DNA from: Combretum micranthum
Taxonomy: Eukaryota; Streptophyta; Magnoliopsida; Myrtales; Combretaceae
Length of the DNA: 64,000 nt
Direction of reading: 5' to 3'
NCBI GenBank assembly: GCA_024138025.1
Contig: JAMXBD010002770.1
Span: 62,001 to 126,000, forward strand
This document shows, one piece after another, positions 44,226 through 56,142 of this stretch (positions are counted from its first letter, which is position 1; each line of letters begins with the position of its first letter). The position numbers and the translations under genes were made by a program. The notes below the pieces were generated by a model. It was given only the letters and a program-made list of their open reading frames with translations. It was not told the DNA's origin and made no database searches.

Positions 44226-46935
44226 CGAAAAACCAAAAAATGCTAATGCTCCATCCCCGTCGTGATATGAATGAGTTCAATTATAATTGAGGTCCAATAA
44301 TAGATTAATCCAATTCTTTTAGGTGACTAGTCAAAATTCACAGACAATCAATTATAACTCCACGCTATACAAGCAGTAACTTAACACTCGGTTCCGATAT
44401 TCCTTAAGTTCAACTTCACGTATCAACAGCAGACAAGTATATAATTCCCATATACCCCATCATGCATATTCATTTTTATCTTTACCTAAACAACTAATGC
44501 CACTATCATTACAATCACAAGCAATAATTGAGAGCGGAAGTAATACTCACTCGGCTATGGTACGCCGGTCTCTTAATAACGGTAGTCGGGTGATAGGGCA
44601 TCGTCATACTTTGGATCACCTACCAAATAAAAATAGCCTAATAATAATTTCATCACTCAACTAATTCAAGCTATGCATCTAAACTAATCAAAGTCGTGAT
44701 TCTCGCTACTTGCGGAAGTTCCAACTTAAAACGGCCATAACTTGGTCATTTTAACTCGGAATTTCGCAAATTTTATATCGATTTCTATCTACTTCAAAAG
44801 ATATATCTATTTCTAATATTATTCTCAAGTTTTGAAAATATTAAGGTCACGGAAAAGAGGGATCAGATCTGTTCTGTAACGTTTCCGGTTCCGAAAAATT
44901 TGTTTTGTATTTAGTAACATATATCTAGTTGATGATTCATGTATAGATGAAATACGAATGGATTCTTAATATGAATGACATGTAATGAGTTCAACCTATG
45001 CATGATATTAATGATTTTTGATAATGAACTTTCAAGAACTCCTAATTATTACAAGACTTCACATTAGCCATTTCCTAAAATCCATTCTTCACAATTTTTG
45101 CATCTCCTAGTATTTTAGGATTTTATTCCTAGAATTTACTTGTTATCTAACTAAAAACAAGTCTTTATCATCTATAATATCCAAGGCCTCCATTTACGCA
45201 TAAAAATTAACATTTTTCACTTTGTGAATATGTTTTCAAACAAGCTTTTCACAAAAATCCGAATTTTGGAAAATTTCATTTCTTGCACTTTTCTTAGGAG
45301 AAAACTTGTCTAATGCACCAAAATTTGAAGCTTTATTATATCTATTGCCTAAGGACTTCATTTAACCCATAAAACATTCAATTCAAGCTTGAATATTAGG
45401 TGTTTATGTAGGCTCTAGTCCAAATTACGAATTTAACAAACTAATCACTATCTCGAAATTTTTCATTCTAACTCCACTACTTGTTTCACATATTACTCAT
45501 GCCTAAACTCATCTAGACTTGTAAAAATCATTCCTTCAAGATACCTATCACACATACCCTTCATTTTTCATTAAAAATATGAGTTTTAAAGTGGTTTTGG
45601 TGGTTCTTAAAATGGGGTTCCAAAATCATCCGAATTTTCAACTAGGCATTTCTAACAAAATCTTTTCCTTTTTCAAATTTCTTGTCTTCTATACATGAAG
45701 ATCTACCATCTAACATATCTATACATAGGCAAGCTACATTTTTATGATCATCAATGCATGAAAATCAAAATAACCATATGAACATAAGTGTAGATGAAGG
45801 CATGAATGTCTAAACACTAGATCTACTATATATAATGCATGAATCAAAACTTTCATGGCATGAACCTAACTTTCCATGCAAGATCCCTACTTTACATGCA
45901 TGAACATAACATTATCTCAACAAAAACCCTTTCAAATACTAGATCCACTTCTTGTGATGGCTTGATATTCTTGTATTAGTGTTTTCTTGTCCCTAGCATA
46001 AGCTCATTGGGATTTCAAGGTGAAAACACACAAGAATACTCTTGCCATTTCAAGATTAAGTAGTAATAAGGCTTGAAATTATCACCTAAATGAAGATTAG
46101 AAGAAGAAAAGAAGATGAAATGAGCTTGTGTGTGTGAGTGTGAGGGGGGGTGGCTTGTCACGGCACAAAGGAGGAAGGAAGAGAGAGTTTTTCTCTTTTC
46201 AAAATTTTTGGAAGAGTGAAAAATGAAGAGAGAGAGTGAAAATGAGTTTATATATTAAGTGAATTAGGGTTTAGTTGTATTAAAAGAAGTAAAATAAAAC
46301 AAATAGAGGGGGAGAAGAAGGGAGAGGCACCGGCCACATGGGGAGGAAGAGGGAGAGAGAACTAATTTTTCTTTGAAATTGATATTGTGTAATAAAATGT
46401 AATAATTTAATAGGAGACAAAAATTTCATGGAAAAGAAAATTTAATTGAGTAGTTGTAAGGATGTAAGAATAAGGTATGGGTAGTTTGTAGTGTAGGTTG
46501 TACTTGTGAATAGTAGACAAGACATCTACTTTACTGGTTGTAGCGAAAACACGGGAAAAGGCTATAACTGTAATTTTTATAGCCCGAAAAATTATAAAAT
46601 TGATATTTTTAGAACCCTTATAAAATTACGGTTCTAATGAATATTCCGGAACAATTTTCTGAGTTCGTGGTCCTGGGCACGCTTTTCCATAATTGAGCTC
46701 GGGAAGGCTCATAATTGAAAAATTCCCGAATTTGAAACTTTCAAAGGTTTAAAATATACTTTAGAGCAATAATTCATATTCATTAACTTTATAAAACTTC
46801 TTTTATTATTAAGCCAAAGGAAAGCCCGATCTAGGGTTTCTAAGCTCCTCTCACTAAGCTTGAACTGGACCGATATAGGGTTTCGTTCTCCGATTTTCGA
46901 AGTTTATTCGATTACTAAGAGAACTAGGGTGTACA

Positions 46936-47022
46936 TTATAAGAATAATAATAATAATAATAAATTAGGTAATGAATAATACTAAACCGTACTGGAAGACT
47001 CACTAATTACCGGTAGTAACGA
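46936..47022 (-). mobile_element. LTR G, inner fragment
   Basis: Continues the 5' part of a C-type LTR (CCGGTAATTA, then ATTATTCTTATAA) between LTR F and LTR H. Includes a TAA/ATT microsatellite. Confidence 0.75.
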
Positions 47023-47545
47023 TGTCACGCCCCGAAGGGTACCCTAAATGTGGCAGTCTGCCGTACACAATATTAAAGCCCAAGAATGACCACCTCAGTC
47101 ACGCGAAGGCTTCCATACTATGTACAAGGCGTCTAACACATAAAGGAGATACATCGGAATGATACATTTTATGTTGATTCAATTGAGTAACAATGTAAAG
47201 GAAATACAATCCACTATACTTCCGATGCAAACCACTATACTTCAATAATACGAATAATTCAACTTCAATTACATTCATTCAAAGATTACATAAACTATTA
47301 CAAAACAAATCATAAAACTAGCAAATAACTTCAAACATTCTTATTCTTTGCCGAACTCCAGAAGTTATTTCCGGCTCCAACCAATTCGGTCCCCACTTTG
47401 CATTCTTGAGACAACCTGTTCATTTGAATAACTATTGGGGTATAAGCTACACTAGCTTAGTGAGAATTCACTTAATTCCGTACCATAGCAAACAAGTTAT
47501 TAATCAATCATATACTATGCATGAACAAACATGTGAGCAAGCAAT

Positions 47546-47595
47546 TATGTATGGGTATCCGGAACCCACACACAGAACGGATTTACGCCCTCCGT
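47546..47595 (-). other. Twin hairpin, LTR F copy
   Basis: Sense-strand hairpin 1 ACGGA/TCCGT (47577-47595). Hairpin 2 is TGTGTGTGGGT/ACCCATACATA with loop TCCGGAT (47546-47574), the same as in C. The acceptor-like site is 129 nt downstream. Confidence 0.82.
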
Positions 47596-48789
47596 ATCTT
47601 AGGTTAGGGATGGTATTGAAGTCTACACGAATGCTGCTAGTCCCTAAGCCCTCGGCTCATAGCACTCGCCTCGGCTAAGCTCACATATGGAATGCATCCC
47701 CGATGCACCTTAGTTTCCTATGAATGAGCTCTGATCCCGGGTCTCATTATCCAAACGAGTCCTCGGACCATACCGATCGACCTGCGTAGGAGTAGCACGC
47801 TACCAAATGCAATATGTCAGATGCGATGCATGATCAATTTACTTTTTGCTTAGGTCAAAATATTTATACATTCTTTAGAGTGACCAGCCAATATCATACA
47901 CATAACAGAAAATAATATGAACGGTGCGGTTATCCAATCAAATCGTGGTTTCGATATGCTTTAGTATTCTTTGGCATACATTCATCACAGTCTCAACATA
48001 TATCCCATCCCCATTCATATCGATTTTTATCTTGTTCCTATAATTCTAATGCGACTAACTACAAGCACAAACAAGGTAACAAAATAAGGAGAAGACTTAC
48101 TCGGCCATTGGATCACCGGTCTTCTAGTAATAGTAATCCGGTGGTAGGGAATCGTCGAATTCGGGATCATCTAAAAAGGAAAAAATACTCTAATAAGTAT
48201 TTCAACTCAAACTAATCCAAACGATTTTATACGAACTATCAAATTCGTAATTCTAGTCCTAAGCGGAAATTCCAACTTAAAACGGCCATAAATTGGTCAT
48301 TTTAACTCGGAATCTCGCAAATTATATATCGATTTCTATCTACTTCGAAAGATCTATCTAATTCTAATATTATATTCAAGTTTCAAAAACATTTAGGCCT
48401 CAGATTAGAGGGATCAGATATGATCAGTAACGGTTTCCGATTCCGAAAAATAGTTTTGTAATTGTTTGTAATGTTCCTACTATATAAATTAGCTATACAA
48501 GAAATATGAGTGATTTCCTAACATGAATGACATGAGATGAGCTTAATATATGCATGATCTTGATGATTCTTGCTAAAAGGAAATTTTATAACTCCTTATA
48601 TTACAAGACTTCAAGGATAACTACTTTTAAGAATACTAGTTTCATAACTTTGATTATTTCCATTTGTTTTGGATTTATTACTTAAGAAAATATAATTATT
48701 TTTGTTAAAATTGAGCCTTCATTATATCTATTACTTATGACCTTCATTTCCACATAAAAATTTCCATTTTGCACTTTGTAAACATGTTT

Positions 48790-49910
48790 TCAAGTGGAGT
48801 TGATTCTAAAATCCGAATTTTGTAAAATTTAGTTTTTGAGTGATTTCTTTAAGTAAAAATCATTTGATATTTAGGAATTTAAGGCTCAACCATACATAAC
48901 CACTAAGGACTTCATTCTTACACAAAAATTTGCATTTTACACTTTGCAAATATGTTTTCCAATATGAGTTACTCAAAAATCCGAATTTTAGAAAATCCAC
49001 TTTTTGAATGATTCCTTTGGGAAAAACTTGTTTAATGCATTAAAATTAAAGACTTTATGGTACCTATTACTTAAGGACTTCATTCATTACATAAAACTTT
49101 CATTTTGAGCTTGGATAATAGGTGTTCTTATGGCCTTCATTCAAAATTACGAATTTCACAAATTGACTACTAACTCAAAATTTCCTATCTTGATTCTATT
49201 TCTTGTTTTATACATTAATCTCATCAAAACTCATTTCAACTTATAAAAATCACTACTTAATGATACCTATTACCTATATACTTCATTTTTCACATAAAAC
49301 ATGACTTTTGATGTTGATAAATGGGTTTTAAAAATTGGTCTTGGTTGGGATCCGAATTTGTAAAATTCATTTTTTGACATATCTTTTGATAAAACCTATT
49401 TAAACTTATGAAAATCCATTCCTTACATATCATATCTTAAGAGCCTTTCATTTCTTAAATAAAAACTTCATTTTTGAGTTGGAAAACATGTTTTTAAAAT
49501 ATGCCTTGACCAAAATCCGAAAATAAAATTTTTATTTTGAAAATCACTTATGATTCTTGTAAAAAGAAGTCTTGATGATATACATATATTAAGCCTTTAT
49601 TTTCTTAAGTAAAAATTACATTTTGACACTTGGAAAGTCGTTTTTACATGGGGGTCTTGTCAAAATACGAATTTCACAATTTTGTTTGAGTTCATAACTA
49701 AGATCTATACTTAATATGAACATAAACATAAAACAAATGCATGGTAATAAGCTATAAATATTATGGATCTAAACTTTACTTATCAAAATCTATCATTTAT
49801 GATATCTATACCCTAAGCCCTTCATTTTAAATGAAAAATACACATTTTAGAGTTGAAAAACCACTTTTCTAAATATGGTTCCATTTTCATCCGAATTTTC
49901 AAAAGTTGTT
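48790..49910 (-). repeat. Seven diverged ~170-bp units in LTR F
   Basis: Antisense anchors (ATCCGAATTTTG and variants) near 48810, 48976, 49143, 49348, 49512, 49661 and 49885. Same number and order as in C. Confidence 0.75.
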
Positions 49911-52018
49911 TTTGTTAAAAATAAAATAGATCTTGAGTTTCCTACAACTTTCCTACCATCATCATGCTATTACAAGTCATCCATGAACATAAAACAAAGT
50001 CTAATGCACTTTATGAACTTAAAACTCTAGATCTAGTTCTCTAAACTAGTTTTTAATGCATGAATCACTAAGATGAACATGTGGATGATAGATCTATGCA
50101 TAAATCATAAGAAATAAAAAAAATAACAAGATCTATGGTATAAACAAAAATCAAGGCTACAAAAATTTAGATCTACAATATATATCAACTTTAAACAAGA
50201 AAATAATTGAAATACAGGATAATAAAAGTGGAGAAAATGAGTGTTTCATTTTTGGCATCATCATCCTAAGCTTTTAAGCTTATGGAAGGTCATTTGATGC
50301 ATGAAACCTTCATTACACTTTACCTATATCACCTATGGAGGCTTTGAGATGAAGATTTGCTTAAAAATCTTCAAGAAATATGGGTGGAGTCTCAAGAATG
50401 AGTTGGGGGCAGCTTGTTGTTGATGGAAGAACAAGAGAAAATGAAGAAGAAAGAGAGGAAAAAATGAGAGAGAAAATTTAATGAATGGTAAGGAGGAAAA
50501 TGTGTGTAATAAATGAAAGAAAGAAAGAAAAAAAAATAAAACCAAGGCAGCCAAAAAGACCATGCTGCACGTGAATATTGAGAGAGGAAAGAAAGGGAAT
50601 TTGTTGAATTTTGACTCAAAATTAAATTGTGTAATAAATGTGTATGTGTAGCTTCTTTAAGAAGGAGTGGAAAATAATTATTTTGGTCAAATTAGGATTA
50701 AATGAAAGGACAATGGCAGCCATGAATGAGTCAAAAATCTGCCATCAATTGTGGGATAATGTGTAGAAAGATTGAAGTGAAAAAGAAGTGATTGTGTAAG
50801 GTGTATATGAAGGTATGGGTTGTAAAAGTACTTTATTAATAAAATAAAATAAAATTGGAAAATTTATTCCAAATAATTGTAGCAGATTTTCCATAATTAA
50901 AATTAAATAATTATTTGAATTATTTTAGTATTTTAACAAATATGTTACCGGTACGATCAAAATACGCGAATATGGGCTATAAATAATATTTTTATAACCC
51001 GAAAAATTCTAAAAAATTATTTTATGAAAATATAAATATTTTTCAAATATTTTTCAATTTATTTTATTTTTAGTATCGGGTCTTAAATAGAATCTGATCC
51101 CATAAAAGCCCGAACTAACTAAATTTTAGAAAAACAACATTTTCTATAACATATAAAATATTTATCTAAAAATATAAGACTTTATAAGAATAATAAAATT
51201 TTGTAATGAAATAAAAATGAATAGTACAAATGACTAATTAATTACCGGTAATAATGGAAATACGATAAAAAGGTTATAACTATAACTTTTATAACCCGAA
51301 AAATTATATAACTGATATATTTGGAAATCTTATGAAATTATGAGTCTAACGGTACTATTGGTATATTTTTGATGTCTCAATCCCTGGGACACGCTTTTCG
51401 AAGTCTGTGTCCGAGCGGGTTTGATATAGGTAAAAAATTTACCAATCTGATATTTTTAAACAAACTCATATTACTATGAGCTATTCTACATATTTAAACT
51501 ACATCTCGGTCTCTAGGGCTAGGGGCGCTACATTGCCGGACTTAAGCTATTGTATCCGATTATGGTTTTCCGGGTGATTTTTTTGGTTTAGATCCTTGCC
51601 AATTTGGAAACTGATATTTTATGTTTATACAACGTATTCACTTTGAGAAGTTTATTTTAAATTTGATTTTTGTAAGTATTTAATATCTTTCAACATTTTT
51701 CAAAATTTTTGAATTGAGTTTTATTTCCGAAGGTTAATCATTATTTACCTTCTAATAATTTGTTTTTGGGCTTTATATTACCCGATTTTATAAGTCGAAG
51801 TTAAATATGGAATTTTTCGTACATCGCGGTTTTGAATTTGAAGACCACTGCGTTCTTATTTTGTTTTTAAATATTTCCATTTTCTCAAGATTAAGAAGTT
51901 TCTGAATTCGTTCGTGTTTTTGGACTAGTTGAAATTCGGTTTTAATTTGGAGTGATTTTTAGGGTTTATTTTCGAAGTTTATCTTAAAATTTTTTACTGA
52001 AATTTTCCGGGGCTTACA

Positions 52019-52799
52019 AACGAAATACAAATAGATTTGCAAAATCAGATAATTCTAGCTATTTGAAAATTTGTAAAACTAATAACTTAGAGATCCTATA
52101 GAAATATGAGTTTACGACATTAATAACATATTTTTAACATTTCAAACCCTAGGGCGCGCTTTTCAAAACCGGTACCTGATCGAATTAGAATAGGTCGGAA
52201 ATTCGTTGATCTCATCTTTAGAGCATCCTAGGCTTAATACGAACCAATTACACCTTTTTCCTCTTATTTCAACTCCTTGGTTTAGGAACATGGAATTGTC
52301 GGATCTAGACTATGGAGTATCTTGGGAGTTTCAGGGACTTAGGCTTCCCGGCTGACTTTCCGGTTTACACCTTTGCCAATTTGGAAACTGATATTTTTAT
52401 ACTTATATGACATATTTGATTGGTGAGATTTATTTTAAGGTCGATTTTCATAAGTATTTAATATCTCATAATGTTCTCGGAATTCTTTGGGTTAAGTTTT
52501 ATTCTCGAAGGTTAATCACTATTTACTTCTTAACAATTTGCTTTAGGGCTCTATTTTATCCGAATTTATAAGTTGGAGTTAAATATCAAATTTGTCGTAC
52601 GTAGAGGTTTTAGAACGGAAGTATATTGAGTTGCTATTTTATTTCTGAGATTTCTTATTTTTCTCACGATTTAGAAATTTCCAGATTCGTTCGGAATTTA
52701 GGACTTATCGAAGTTCAGTTTTAATTGGGAGTGACTTTCAGGGTTTTATTTTCAAAGTTCATCTTTAGAATTATTTACTGAAATTTTCCAGGGCTTACA
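52019..52799 (-). mobile_element. LTR G, 5' terminal fragment
   Basis: Begins with the right AACGA copy of F and ends at GGGCTTACA; sense-strand TGTAAGCCCTGG start, C-type. Only the first 0.86 kb of this LTR remains (with 46936-47022). The outer end carries the ATAAT duplication. Confidence 0.88.
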
Positions 52800-53341
52800 A
52801 TAATCCCAGGTGCCAGCTTTGATCGGGAATTTTCAAACACTTGCAATTTTTGAACATACGCTACCTCCAACACCGGCAGCTTACAAGCCGGTGTAAATGT
52901 TGTTCCGAACGTTGGCACTTGAGCCGGCGGCATTCACCTTCCCTAAGCCGGCTTCTTTTGCGGTGCTCACCTAATCCTGTACTGACTTTTACGCCGGCTG
53001 AACGCTGGCGGCTTAGGCCCGGCTTTCCTTGATTTGCCAGAGCGGGCTCAAGGCTGGTAGCCTTGAGCCGGCTTTCAGCTTTTCCAATTTTTTTTTTTTT
53101 TTTTTTGCATAACCTATCCACACTATACAAAGTTAGTAAAAACAAAACAATTAATCTACAATTAAACATGGGTTGCCTCCCAAGAAGTGCTTAGTTTAGA
53201 GTCGCTTAGCCCGACTTTTCCAATTCCTTTCATGGTTCCTTCAAATTCATGACAGTGGAAGCACTATCATGGTTTTCCCTTTCATAAAAATGTTTGAGCA
53301 AATGCCCATTCACCTTAAAGTCCGATTATCATCAGTTTCAA
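52800..53341 (-). other. Athila spacer, 5' half
   Basis: Non-coding. Right ATAAT copy, GC-rich CCGGCG block (52860-53080) and a 19-T tract (53088-53106). Located between the integrase end and the env-like ORF. Confidence 0.75.
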
Positions 53342-54534
53342 TTATACAGCACCATAGGGAAAAACTTTGGCAATCTCAAACGGTCCTGACCATCTTGATC
53401 TCAACTTTCCTGGAAACAACTTCAAACGGGAGTTATAAAGTAAAACTTTTTGTCCAGGCAAAAACTCCCGCTTGATTATGTTTCTATCATGCCATTTCTT
53501 CGCTCGTTCCTTGTAGATACGAGAATTCTCATAAGCTTCATTCCTCCATTCATCCAATTGATTCAATTGAAGCAATCTTTTCTCACCTGCAGCTTTTTCA
53601 TCAAAATTAAGGAATTTAATGGCCCAATATGCCTTGTGCTCAAGTTCTACAGGAAGATGACATGATTTACCATAAACAATCATAAATGGGGACATTCCAA
53701 TAGGGGTTTTAAAAGCAGTTCTATAAGCCCATAATGCATCATCTAATTTTAAAGACCAATCTTTTCTAGATGCATTAACAGTTTTTTCAAATTCTTTTGA
53801 TCTCCCTATTGGATACCTCAACTTGTCCACTTGTTTGTGGATGATGGGGTAGCAATTTTGTGTGTAACACCATATTTTGATAAAAGCTTTTCAAATTGCT
53901 TGTTACAAAAATGTGATCCCCCATCACTAATGATAGCTCTAGGCACCCCAAATCTGGTAAAAATATTCTTTTTCAAAAATTTAAAACTACTCGGGCATCA
54001 TTTGTTTGTAAAGCAAAGCTTCCACCCATTTTGAAACATAATCAACTGCCACAAGTATATATTTATTTGAAAAAGATGAGGGAAAGGACCCATGAAGTCA
54101 ATTCCCCACACATCAAAAAGCTCAATTACCAAGATATTGTTTTTGTGGTAATTCATGTTTCTTGGAAATATTACCAGTTCGTTGACATTGAGCACAAGAC
54201 AATAAATATTCCTGCAATCACGAAACAAATTAGGCCAATAAAATCCAGATGATAAGACCTTAGCTACAGTCCTTTGAAGACCAAAATGACCTCCAGCTTC
54301 TTTTGAATGACAATGCTCAATAATGCTAAGCTGTTCAGATTCAGGCACACAACGTCTAATTACTTGGTCAGCACATTTTTTGAACAAATACGGTTCGTCC
54401 CAAAAATAGCTTTTCACATCATGCAAAAACTTTTTCTTTTGTTGATATGACAAACCATATGGAATGATTTTGCTAACCAAATAATTGACATACTCAGCAT
54501 ACCAAGGCAAATTTAGGATGTCTACTGCATGCAA
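53342..54534 (-). pseudogene. Athila integrase (frame-broken)
   Basis: Open pieces 53998-54534 and 53342-53830, with the middle in other frames. The first piece has the His pair (EHCHSKEAGGHFG) and the first catalytic Asp in [10 protein letters not shown]; the Cys pair is in a shifted frame. The second Asp is visible near 53930 (ISDGGSHF) and the Glu near 53828 ([15 protein letters not shown]), both outside the long pieces. The last piece carries the lineage-typical [18 protein letters not shown] and [15 protein letters not shown]. No chromodomain follows. Confidence 0.92.
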
Positions 54535-54738
54535 TTGTTCATCAGGAAACTTTTCATTGAGGAATATCTAGACTATCAGATTCTAGTCTAGATAAATGAT
54601 CAGCAATTACATTCTCAGTTCCCTTCTTATTTTTAATCTCAAGATCAAATTCTTACAGCAACAATATCCATCTAATCAATCTTGGCTTTGCATCAGCTTT
54701 AGCAAATAAGTATTTCAAAGCAGTATGATCAATATATA

Positions 54739-55032
54739 CTATGACTTTAGATCCGGCCTAAACTTGTCATAAGCAAATATAACAGCAAGAAGTTCTTTTT
54801 CAGTTGTGGCATAGTTTCTTTGAGCCTCATTTAAAGTCCGACTAGCATAGTATATAACATGAAACAACTTACCTCTTCTCTGACCCAATACTGCTCCTAT
54901 AGCAAAGTCGCTGGCATTACACATAAGTTCAAAAGGAAGCTCCCAATCAGGTGCAATAATCACTGGGGTAGATGTGAGCTTCTCCTTTAATAAGTTAAAT
55001 GCCTGCAAACAATTGTCATCAAAATTAAACAC
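54739..55032 (-). pseudogene. Athila RNase H, first catalytic Asp replaced by Asn
   Basis: 97-codon piece with ASDFAIGAVLGQRRGK, YYASRTLNEAQRNYATTEKELLAV. The position normally Asp in CDASD is Asn (N39, CNASD; codon AAT in the sense strand). E80 is kept. The substitution would be expected to abolish RNase H activity, independently of the frame breaks. Confidence 0.88.
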
Positions 55033-55135
55033 TGTGTCTTTCTCAAGAAGATTGCAAAGGGGTTTAGAAATTTTTGAGAAATCTTTAATAAATCTTCTAT
55101 AAAAGCCTGCATGTCCTAAAAAACTTCTAACTCCC

Positions 55136-56036
55136 TTAACAGTGGTGGTGGTGGTAATTTCTCAATGATCTCAATTTTGCCTTATCAACTTCAATTCCTC
55201 TAACTGAAACTTTGTGACCCAAAACAATCCCTTCTCTTACCATAAAATGACATTTCTCCCAGTTTAAAATCAAATTTGTGTCTTTGCATCTTTGAAGAAC
55301 ACAAGCTAAGTTTTCTAAACATGCTTCAAAAGACTTTCCAAAAACAGAAAAATCATCCATAAAAATTTCAATAAAATTCTCAAGCATGTCAGAAAAAATA
55401 GCCATCATACACCTTTGAAAAGTAGCAGGTGCATTGCAAAGACCAAAGGGCATCCTCCTAAAAGCAAAAGTGCCATAGGGACAAGTAAAAGTGGTTTTTT
55501 CTTGGTCATCAGGAGATATAGAAATTTGATTGTACCAAATAACCATCTAAAAAGCAATAATAATCATGCCCTGCAAGTTTTTCTAACATCTGATCAATGA
55601 AAGGGAGGGGAAAGTGATCTTTTCTGGTGGCATCATTTAATTTTCTATAATCAATGCAAACTCTCCACCCAGTTACAGTACGAGTAGGAATTAAGTGATT
55701 TTCTTCATTTTTCACAACAGTCATACCACCTTTCTTTGGCACAACTTGAACTGGACTTACCCACTTACTATCAGAGATAGGATAGATAATACCTGCATCA
55801 AGGAGTTTCAGAACTTCCTTTTTTACTACCTCCTTAAGTGTTGGGTTAAGTCTCCTCTGTGGTTGAACTGTCGGTTTGTACTCAGCTTCCATCAAGATCT
55901 TGTGAGTACAAATGATAGGGCTAATTCCCTTGATATCAGCAATAGTCCAACCAATTGCTTCTTTATGCTTCCTTAGAACTCCAAGCAGCTGCTGCTCTTG
56001 TTCACCTGTCAAATAAGATGAAACAATTATTGGCAA
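55136..56036 (-). pseudogene. Athila reverse transcriptase (two frames)
   Basis: Pieces 55509-56036 and 55136-55546. The first has VPKKGGMTVVKNE, WRVCIDYRKLNDATRKD and CFLDG with the first catalytic Asp. The second has FTCPYGTFAFRRMPFGLCN and the catalytic pair in FMDDFSVFG (D64-D65). An indel after FLDGY shifts the frame. Confidence 0.94.
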
Positions 56037-56142
56037 AGTATCTCAGTTCCTAGAAAAGCATATTTTAAATGTGAAGGAAGGGGTTTAAGCTCAAGAGTTG
56101 GTGGCTGTATCAATGATGGTACGGGCTTGCTTTCACTAGTGC

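Larger units (their letters stand above)
43425..46935 (-). mobile_element. LTR H (B-type, no duplication of its own)
   Basis: 3511 bp, sense-strand TGTACACCCTAG to GGGGCGTGACA, similar to LTR B from its start onward. Features in sense order: GGCCGGTGCC box (46335-46326), about three 170-bp units (45640-45240), conserved motif (44770-44717), degenerate GATCCATAAA array (44225-44090), twin hairpin (44026-43979) and acceptor-like ATTGCAG (43843). Its 3' end coincides with the outer ATAAT duplication, while its 5' end abuts LTR G after TTATA, so it lacks its own duplication and probably fused with G by recombination. Confidence 0.88.
47023..52018 (-). mobile_element. Solo LTR F (4996 bp, C-type)
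   Basis: Sense-strand TGTAAGCCCCGGAAAATTTC to GGGGCGTGACA, flanked by perfect AACGA duplications (47018-47022 and 52019-52023). Inserted into G, so younger than G. It is the only complete copy of the 5-kb LTR subfamily that includes C. Seven 170-bp units (48790-49910) account for the extra length. Conserved motif at 48269-48320, twin hairpin 47546-47595, acceptor-like AACAG at 47416. No gene is supported; the frames at 50333-50619 are CT-rich leader. Confidence 0.94.

Noticed and set aside
46936..46940. Own target duplication for LTR H (TTATA against ATAAT)
   Set aside because: The pentamers do not match; ATAAT pairs with 52800-52804 instead.
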